From Altererythrobacter sp. (GTDB lineage: Bacteria > Pseudomonadota > Alphaproteobacteria > Sphingomonadales > Sphingomonadaceae), in the NCBI GenBank assembly GCA_023299945.1, contig JALZVZ010000286.1:1-9937 (forward strand): a DNA stretch of 9,937 nt, in the 5' to 3' direction. Below the pieces are notes generated by a model, which was given only the letters and a program-made list of their open reading frames with translations, searched no databases and was not told the origin of the DNA. Position numbers and translations under genes: made by a program. Below are positions 5,818 to 9,937 of this stretch, one piece after another. How positions within the stretch are numbered: position 1 is the first letter of the stretch; each line of letters starts with the position of its first letter.

Positions 5818-6165
5818 GTGAAGAAGCTTCTCCTCTTATTAGTCGTAGCTGCAATCGGCGCGGGTGCTTGGTTCATCTATAGCGGCGGGCTGGACCGCGT
5901 GACCGAAAGCCGTGTTGAAGCTGCATTGCTGAACAATGGTGTTCCGGCCAAACTGTCGGAATGCATGGCGCCCAAATTGGTCGAAGATCTTTCAATCCCG
6001 CAATTGCTCAAGTTAGAAGAACTGGCCCCTGAGGCTGGCGAGGACCGCTTGCCGACATCCCCGGCTGCTGCGCTAAAGCGGCTACGCCGTGTCGATGACA
6101 CAGAGGCTGTCACCGCGCTGGTCAGTGCAGGGTCAAGCTGCGCGATTGGATCGATCTTCGGCTAG
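5818..6165 (+). CDS. Uncharacterised membrane-anchored or exported protein at the end of the pnt operon
   Basis: This 115-aa protein starts with GTG, one base after the pntB stop. The N-terminus KKLLLLLVVAAIGAGAWFIY (2-21) is a signal peptide or signal anchor; no clear cleavage site follows, so an anchored periplasmic protein is likely. The rest has a short conserved-looking segment ECMAPKLVEDLSIPQLLKLE (48-67) and two cysteines (C49, C108) that could form a disulfide. I do not recognise the family with certainty. AAGG at about 5801-5804 is too far upstream to be a good ribosome binding site, so translation may depend on termination of pntB. It is the last gene of the block, and no convincing terminator hairpin follows it. 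Confidence 0.7.
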   Translation: MKKLLLLLVVAAIGAGAWFIYSGGLDRVTESRVEAALLNNGVPAKLSECMAPKLVEDLSIPQLLKLEELAPEAGEDRLPTSPAAALKRLRRVDDTEAVTALVSAGSSCAIGSIFG

Positions 6166-6202
6166 GCTTGCCGATCAGCCTTGCTTGCGCGATAGTTAGT
6201 TG

Positions 6203-7171
6203 ATGAAACGCATCTTAAAAACTCTCGCTGTGATGACCGTTATTTTTGCGGCAATTTTCCTACTTTTCCGCACGCCAGACACGCAAGTATCTGAAATGAA
6301 GGCGAAATATGGGGCCGAGCCTTCGCAATTCGTGACTTTGCCCAATGGGCAGCAAATACACCTTCGTGATGAGGGGCCAAAAGATGCTCCAGCGATCATT
6401 TTGCTGCATGGTTCCAATTCCAGCCTGCACACTTGGGATGATTGGGCGCAGGCACTTAAAAATGATTTCCGTGTCATCCGCTATGACCAGATTGGTCACG
6501 GGTTGACTGGCCCGTCGCATGACGGCGAGTATTCAAAGCAGCGTTTTGTCAGCGATGTCGGCGCAGTTGCTGATCATCTGGAGCTGGAGACATTCGTTCT
6601 TGCTGGCAATTCTATGGGCGGCTGGGTTGCGACTTCTTATGCCATTGCGCACCCTGATCGGGTGTCAGGGCTGGGCCTGTTGGATGCCAGCGGAGCGCCG
6701 CGTAACAAGGATGAGGAGCGGCTGTATTTGGGCGCTATCATCGCTTCCACGCCTGTTCTCAATACTCTTATGACATCGATCACGCCGCGCTCTTTGGTTC
6801 GGTCAAGTTATGAGGACTCAGTGGCTGATCCATCTGTAATTACCGATGAAAAGGTTGACCGTTATTGGGAGCTACTGCGCTATCCTGGCAATCGCCAAGC
6901 GGTAGTTGACCGCGTCAATACGCCGCGAGGCGGTCCGTTTGACACAGCGGATTTGGCCGCGCTGACGATGCCATCGCTGATTATGTGGGGTGAGGAAGAC
7001 AAAGTTACCCCGACCAGTGGCGCTAAATGGTTTGCACAGCATCTGCCAAATGACACATCCATTCTTTACCCCGACGTCGCTCATGTACCGATGGAGGAGG
7101 TCCCGCAGAAATCTGCCGAGGACTTCAAAAATTGGCTTGTAAACACACCGTTCAAGAGCGAAGCGCTTTAG
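6203..7171 (+). CDS. Membrane-anchored alpha/beta hydrolase
   Basis: This 322-aa protein begins with a hydrophobic segment (about 4-22) that acts as signal anchor or signal peptide, followed by an alpha/beta-hydrolase domain. Visible features are the oxyanion HG motif (HGSNSS, 69-74), the nucleophile elbow GNSMGG with S137, the acid D266 in WGEEDKVTP and the general base H294 in DVAHVPMEE. A full Ser-Asp-His triad is therefore present and the protein should be catalytically active. The substrate cannot be named; esterases, C-C bond hydrolases and haloperoxidase-like members share this pattern. A TTG three bases upstream is in frame, but ATG 6203 is the natural start. There is a 37-base gap from the previous gene, so it could still be transcribed with it. 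The protein is probably located at the periplasmic face of the inner membrane. Confidence 0.88.
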   Translation: MKRILKTLAVMTVIFAAIFLLFRTPDTQVSEMKAKYGAEPSQFVTLPNGQQIHLRDEGPKDAPAIILLHGSNSSLHTWDDWAQALKNDFRVIRYDQIGHGLTGPSHDGEYSKQRFVSDVGAVADHLELETFVLAGNSMGGWVATSYAIAHPDRVSGLGLLDASGAPRNKDEERLYLGAIIASTPVLNTLMTSITPRSLVRSSYEDSVADPSVITDEKVDRYWELLRYPGNRQAVVDRVNTPRGGPFDTADLAALTMPSLIMWGEEDKVTPTSGAKWFAQHLPNDTSILYPDVAHVPMEEVPQKSAEDFKNWLVNTPFKSEAL

Positions 7172-7203
7172 TAAAATACCCCCTTCTGAGCAGAGAGAAC
7201 ACA

Positions 7204-7896
7204 ATGCGCAAAATCGGCCTCATCGGCGGAATGAGCTGGGTTTCTACCGGCATGTATTACGACTTCATCAATCGCTATGTGCAGCGCCGAAGCGAACCCT
7301 TTGTCTCGCCGCCGATCCTGATTGAAAGCTTGAACTTTGCCGAGCTTCGCGCACTCGCTGCGGCAGAAGATTGGGCGGGCGTGGGCGAAGCTTTGGCGGA
7401 CAGTGCCAAGAGATTGGAAGCATCAGGCGCAACCGCCATTTTGATCTGCGCCAACTCTATGCATAAAGTTTATGACGCGGTCGCTGATAGCGTCACCGTG
7501 CCCGTGCTGCATATTGCCGATTGTGTCGGAGAGGCGATGAAAGCGGCGGGAACGACCAATGCCGCATTGATCGGTACGCGCAATGTTATGACCGAGAGCT
7601 TTTACCGCCAGCGTCTGATCGCCCACGGGGTTGATCTGGCGGCTCCTGATATGAAGAATGTCGATATTGTCGACCGCATCATTTACGAGGAATTGATGGT
7701 CGGCAAAAAATCACGCGATTCAGAACGCGAGCTGCGCACAATCCTCACCAAAAAACAGCAAGATGGGATTGAGGCGATTGTGCTTGCTTGCACAGAGCTT
7801 GATCTAATTGTCGACGTTGATGCCAATGTCCTGCCGATCTTTGATAGCACGCGCATTCATTGCCAAGCGGCAGCCGATTGGATTTTGGGCGAGTAA
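7204..7896 (+). CDS. Aspartate/glutamate racemase family protein with an altered first catalytic position
   Basis: This 230-aa protein has the two-lobed Asp/Glu racemase fold. It starts IGLIGGMSWVSTGMYYDFIN (4-23), as in YgeA/RacX-like members. Canonical enzymes use two cysteines. The second is present as C196 in LACTELDL. At the first site the sequence reads ICANSMHK, with C82 one position early and A83 where the catalytic Cys (or Thr83 in E. coli YgeA) should be. Activity may thus be altered or restricted to one enantiomer. The ATG at 7204 has AGAGAGA at 7192-7198 and gives the family N-terminus; a longer reading frame begins inside the hydrolase gene but does not fit the family. A 32-base gap follows the hydrolase, so co-transcription is likely. 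The amino acid substrate is unknown. Confidence 0.88.
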   Translation: MRKIGLIGGMSWVSTGMYYDFINRYVQRRSEPFVSPPILIESLNFAELRALAAAEDWAGVGEALADSAKRLEASGATAILICANSMHKVYDAVADSVTVPVLHIADCVGEAMKAAGTTNAALIGTRNVMTESFYRQRLIAHGVDLAAPDMKNVDIVDRIIYEELMVGKKSRDSERELRTILTKKQQDGIEAIVLACTELDLIVDVDANVLPIFDSTRIHCQAAADWILGE

Positions 7897-7902
7897 TAAG
7901 CA

Positions 7903-7927
7903 GGGAATAAGCGGGGAATAGGGGATA
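7903..7927 (+). repeat. Short G-rich tandem repeat behind the racemase gene
   Basis: Three imperfect copies of GGGGAATA occur in close succession: GGGAATA at 7903-7909, GGGGAATA at 7913-7920 and GGGGATA at 7921-7927. This gives three G-runs of three or more plus a following GG (7931-7932). No inverted partner or T-run is present, so it is not a standard terminator. The function, if any, is unknown. Confidence 0.4.
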
Positions 7928-7994
7928 ATAAGGCCAGCGTTGCCAGCCTGTTCGCCTTGTCGCACCGCGCATGCTCCACTAACCTTGGTATCTT

Positions 7995-9170
7995 ATGACA
8001 CGCGCCCCCTATGCCGCTGATCCCCACACCACGCGAGGACGCGAGTTCGGCGCGCAAGCAGCCCGCGCCTCTAACGTCACCGCTCGCGGGCCCCGTAGCG
8101 AATTTCAGCGCGACCGCGACCGCATCATCCATTCGATGAGTTTCCGCAGGCTTCGTTCCAAAACGCAGGTGTTTATTGCGCCTGAAGGCGACCATTACAG
8201 AACCCGTCTGACGCATAGCCTCGAAGTCGCGCAGATTGGCCGCGTGATCGCACGCGCCTTGGGGCTAGATGAGGATTTAACCGAGGCCCTGTGTCTTGCG
8301 CATGATTTGGGCCACCCGCCTTTTGGTCATGCCGGGGAAGACGCACTGCAAGCGGCACTGACGGATCATGGCGGCTTTTGCCATAACGCCCATGCGTTGC
8401 GTACGATTATGCGGTTGGAAAGCCCTTATCCAGGCCATGATGGCCTAAACCTGACATGGGATTTGCTGGAGGGTCTGGCCAAGCACAATGGGCCTGTGTC
8501 CGAGCCGAGCTGGGCCTTGGCCGAGCTGGACGCTGATTTTGCGATGGAGCTTGGCCAATGGCCATCGCTTGAGGCGCAGGTTGCCGCGATCGCGGATGAT
8601 ATTGCCTACGACAATCACGATATTGATGATGGCCTGCGCGCAGGTTTTCTGGGCCTTGATGATTTGCTGGAGCTGGATTTCCTCGCGCAGCAATGGCGGC
8701 TGGTCGAAAACAGCTTTCCAGACGCGCCGCGTGATCGGATGCTGCGCGAATTGGTGCGCGGCCAAATTGGCCTGATGGTCAATGATGTGATCACGCATAC
8801 GCAAAGTCAGATAGAAGGGATCGCATCGGTGGAAGAGGTTCGCGCGCATCCGAAAATGCTCTCTGGCTTCTCTCCCGATTTAGCGACGAAGGAACGCACA
8901 TTGAAAGCGTTTATGTATAAACGGCTCTATCTGCATGATGAGCAGGTGGAGGCAGCTGATAAGGCCCGCGAAGTCGTGGCCAGCCTGTTCGCGTCTTATG
9001 CTGACGATCCGAATTTATTGCCGCCGGAATGGCAGGCGCGGCTCCCAAAGGATGAAACGACGCGCGCGCGCACAATCGCAGATTTTATCGCAGGTATGAG
9101 CGACCGTTTTGCCATTGAGCAATATCGCGCAATCCATGGCAGGGTTCCTGCGGGCCTTAGCAATGTCTGA
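7995..9170 (+). CDS. dgt: Deoxyguanosinetriphosphate triphosphohydrolase-like protein (HD-domain dNTPase)
   Basis: The family hydrolyses dNTPs to the deoxynucleoside and triphosphate, which limits the dNTP pool. The protein has 391 aa, typical of the shorter alphaproteobacterial dGTPase-like group. The leading segment SEFQRDRDRIIHSMSFRRL (35-53) is characteristic. Metal ligands of the HD site are visible: H74 in RTRLTHSLEVAQ, H103-D104 in LAHDLGHPPFGH, and D201 in ADDIAYDNHDIDDG. H109-like G-H-P-P-F-G-H and EGLAKHNGP (159-167) also fit. The ATG at 7995 gives the usual short N-terminus ending in the R-x-R segment, but no Shine-Dalgarno sequence precedes it. The end overlaps the next gene by 8 bases. 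Whether it acts as strict dGTPase or on several dNTPs cannot be read from sequence. Confidence 0.94.
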   Translation: MTRAPYAADPHTTRGREFGAQAARASNVTARGPRSEFQRDRDRIIHSMSFRRLRSKTQVFIAPEGDHYRTRLTHSLEVAQIGRVIARALGLDEDLTEALCLAHDLGHPPFGHAGEDALQAALTDHGGFCHNAHALRTIMRLESPYPGHDGLNLTWDLLEGLAKHNGPVSEPSWALAELDADFAMELGQWPSLEAQVAAIADDIAYDNHDIDDGLRAGFLGLDDLLELDFLAQQWRLVENSFPDAPRDRMLRELVRGQIGLMVNDVITHTQSQIEGIASVEEVRAHPKMLSGFSPDLATKERTLKAFMYKRLYLHDEQVEAADKAREVVASLFASYADDPNLLPPEWQARLPKDETTRARTIADFIAGMSDRFAIEQYRAIHGRVPAGLSNV

Positions 9171-9864
9171 TGCTGCCAAAGACCCGCTGCAAATCGCGCT
9201 GATCGGTGCAACCGGCCTTGTTGGCCGAATGGTGATGGAGGCGGTAATCGGGCGCGAGGATGTGCGTCTCACTGCGATTGCACGGCGCGAGGTGCCTTTG
9301 CCCAAAGGCGTGCGGATGGATATGATTATATCCAAGCCTGGGCGCTGGGGCGATGTGCTTGAAGACATTCAGCCAAGGGCTTTGATCTGCGCGCTTGGCA
9401 CGACATGGAAACGCGCAGGTAAGGATGAGCAGGCGTTCCGCGCTGTCGATCAAGAATTGGTGCTAAACTCTGCCAAAGTGGCGAAGGAAAAAGGCATAGA
9501 GCGCTTTGTCATCGTCACTTCGGTGGGCGCTAACGTAGGCTCCCGCTCGCTTTATCTTCGGGTCAAGGGCGAGGTTGAACGCGATCTTGCTATGCTGAAG
9601 TTTAAGCGCCTCGATATCCTCCATCCCGGCCTTCTGAAAGGCGCGCGCATTGATGATAGACGCGCAGGCGAGGGAGTGGCGCAAGCCCTCAGCCCAGTGA
9701 TGAATTTGATGATGCAGGGCCCGCTCAAAGACATGCGCGCCATTGATGCGCGCACCGTGGCAGCTGGCGCATTGGCTTTGGCGAGCCGCAAGCCGGGTGG
9801 GCGCTTTACGCATAATAATGAGGCGATTGAGCGCGCTTCGCGTGAGTGGTCGGTCGAGGAATAG
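9163..9864 (+). CDS. NAD(P)-binding Rossmann-fold protein, HTATIP2-like atypical SDR
   Basis: This 233-aa protein has a Rossmann motif GATGLVG at 15-21 after a short lead. It also has the CALGTTWKRAG stretch (76-86), a VTSVGAN strand with S120, and a Y131-LRV-K135 pair that matches the YxxxK active-site motif of short-chain dehydrogenases, followed by HPGLLKG (154-160). This arrangement is that of small atypical SDRs such as HTATIP2/TIP30-like proteins and bacterial NAD(P)H-binding oxidoreductases; the substrate is unknown. ATG 9163 lies inside the end of dgt (8-base overlap, different frame), which suggests translational coupling. An upstream in-frame ATG at 9136 would add nine residues ahead of the usual N-terminus and has no better ribosome binding site. 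Confidence 0.85.
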   Translation: MSDAAKDPLQIALIGATGLVGRMVMEAVIGREDVRLTAIARREVPLPKGVRMDMIISKPGRWGDVLEDIQPRALICALGTTWKRAGKDEQAFRAVDQELVLNSAKVAKEKGIERFVIVTSVGANVGSRSLYLRVKGEVERDLAMLKFKRLDILHPGLLKGARIDDRRAGEGVAQALSPVMNLMMQGPLKDMRAIDARTVAAGALALASRKPGGRFTHNNEAIERASREWSVEE

Positions 9865-9876
9865 GGGCGAGAAATT

Positions 9877-9937
9877 ATGGGCTGGGACACAGTGTTTGCG
9901 GTCGCCAATTTAACCGGTTTGGTTGCTTGGGCGGCTT
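9877..9937 (+). CDS. Probable ABA4-like (DUF4281) membrane protein, first 20 codons only
   Basis: Only the first 20 residues are in the window: an M-G-W-D-T-V-F opening followed by A-N-L-T-G-L-V-A-W-A-A. The W-D-x-x-F-x-x-A-N-L pattern with a hydrophobic helix is how ABA4-like family proteins of Alphaproteobacteria begin. GGGGCGAG at 9864-9871 is a plausible ribosome binding site, 12 bases after the stop of the preceding gene. The assignment rests on a very short stretch. Confidence 0.5.
   Translation, partial: MGWDTVFAVANLTGLVAWAA

Noticed and set aside
6146..6185. Possible terminator hairpin after the 115-aa gene (GGCT...AGCC)
   Set aside because: The stem is only about four base pairs, the loop is long, and no T-run follows.
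7928..7960. Direct repeat GCCAGC in the racemase-dGTPase gap as a terminator or operator
   Set aside because: The copies are direct rather than inverted and only six bases long; there is no T-run, so chance is the simpler explanation.
1..9937. Mobile element, CRISPR array, defence system or tRNA
   Set aside because: I saw no transposase, integrase, inverted-repeat ends, regularly spaced repeats, or cloverleaf; all genes fit ordinary chromosomal metabolism with consistent base use.

Overview
The window looks like chromosomal DNA from a member of the Alphaproteobacteria, most likely order Sphingomonadales (Erythrobacter-like). The reasons are the three-piece pntAA/pntAB/pntB transhydrogenase, a 40-residue alphaproteobacterial aa3-oxidase subunit IV directly upstream of it, a dGTPase-like HD protein of the alphaproteobacterial type, and moderately GC-rich, gene-dense sequence with many ATGA overlaps. 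The placement rests on gene content and remembered family sequences, not on a search.

Layout. Positions 1-1678 are read on the minus strand: an NtrC-type response regulator followed by a short-chain dehydrogenase that runs off the left edge. A 163-bp divergent intergenic region (1679-1841) separates these from a long plus-strand series. The first plus-strand block (1842-6165) is one tightly packed operon: cytochrome oxidase subunit IV (40 aa), pntAA, a small lipoprotein, a bacterial PH-domain protein, pntAB, a 50-aa single-span membrane protein, pntB, and a 115-aa membrane-anchored or exported protein. The second block (6203-7896) holds a membrane-anchored alpha/beta hydrolase and an aspartate/glutamate racemase family protein. 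The third (7995-9937) holds a dNTP triphosphohydrolase, an overlapping NAD(P)-binding Rossmann protein of the HTATIP2 type, and the first 20 codons of what looks like an ABA4-like membrane protein.

How the genes work together. PntAA (NAD(H) domain), PntAB and PntB (membrane domain plus NADP(H) domain) form the proton-translocating transhydrogenase that drives NADPH formation from NADH using the proton gradient. Four small genes lie in the same operon, three of them between the pnt genes and one directly after pntB. This makes them candidates for assembly or regulatory partners, although no function can be assigned from sequence alone. The oxidase subunit at the head of the operon links it to respiration, which generates the proton gradient.

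Points that stand out: (i) the pnt genes are interleaved with uncharacterised genes and a 50-aa ORF is coupled by ATGA overlaps on both sides; (ii) the divergent NtrC-like regulator keeps its receiver, Walker A and Fis-type HTH but has a degenerate GAFTGA motif (NAFPGA) and lacks both arginine fingers, so it probably does not activate sigma-54 RNA polymerase in the usual way; (iii) the racemase-like protein has Ala where the first catalytic Cys/Thr is expected. I saw no tRNA, rRNA, CRISPR array, insertion sequence or convincing intrinsic terminator.
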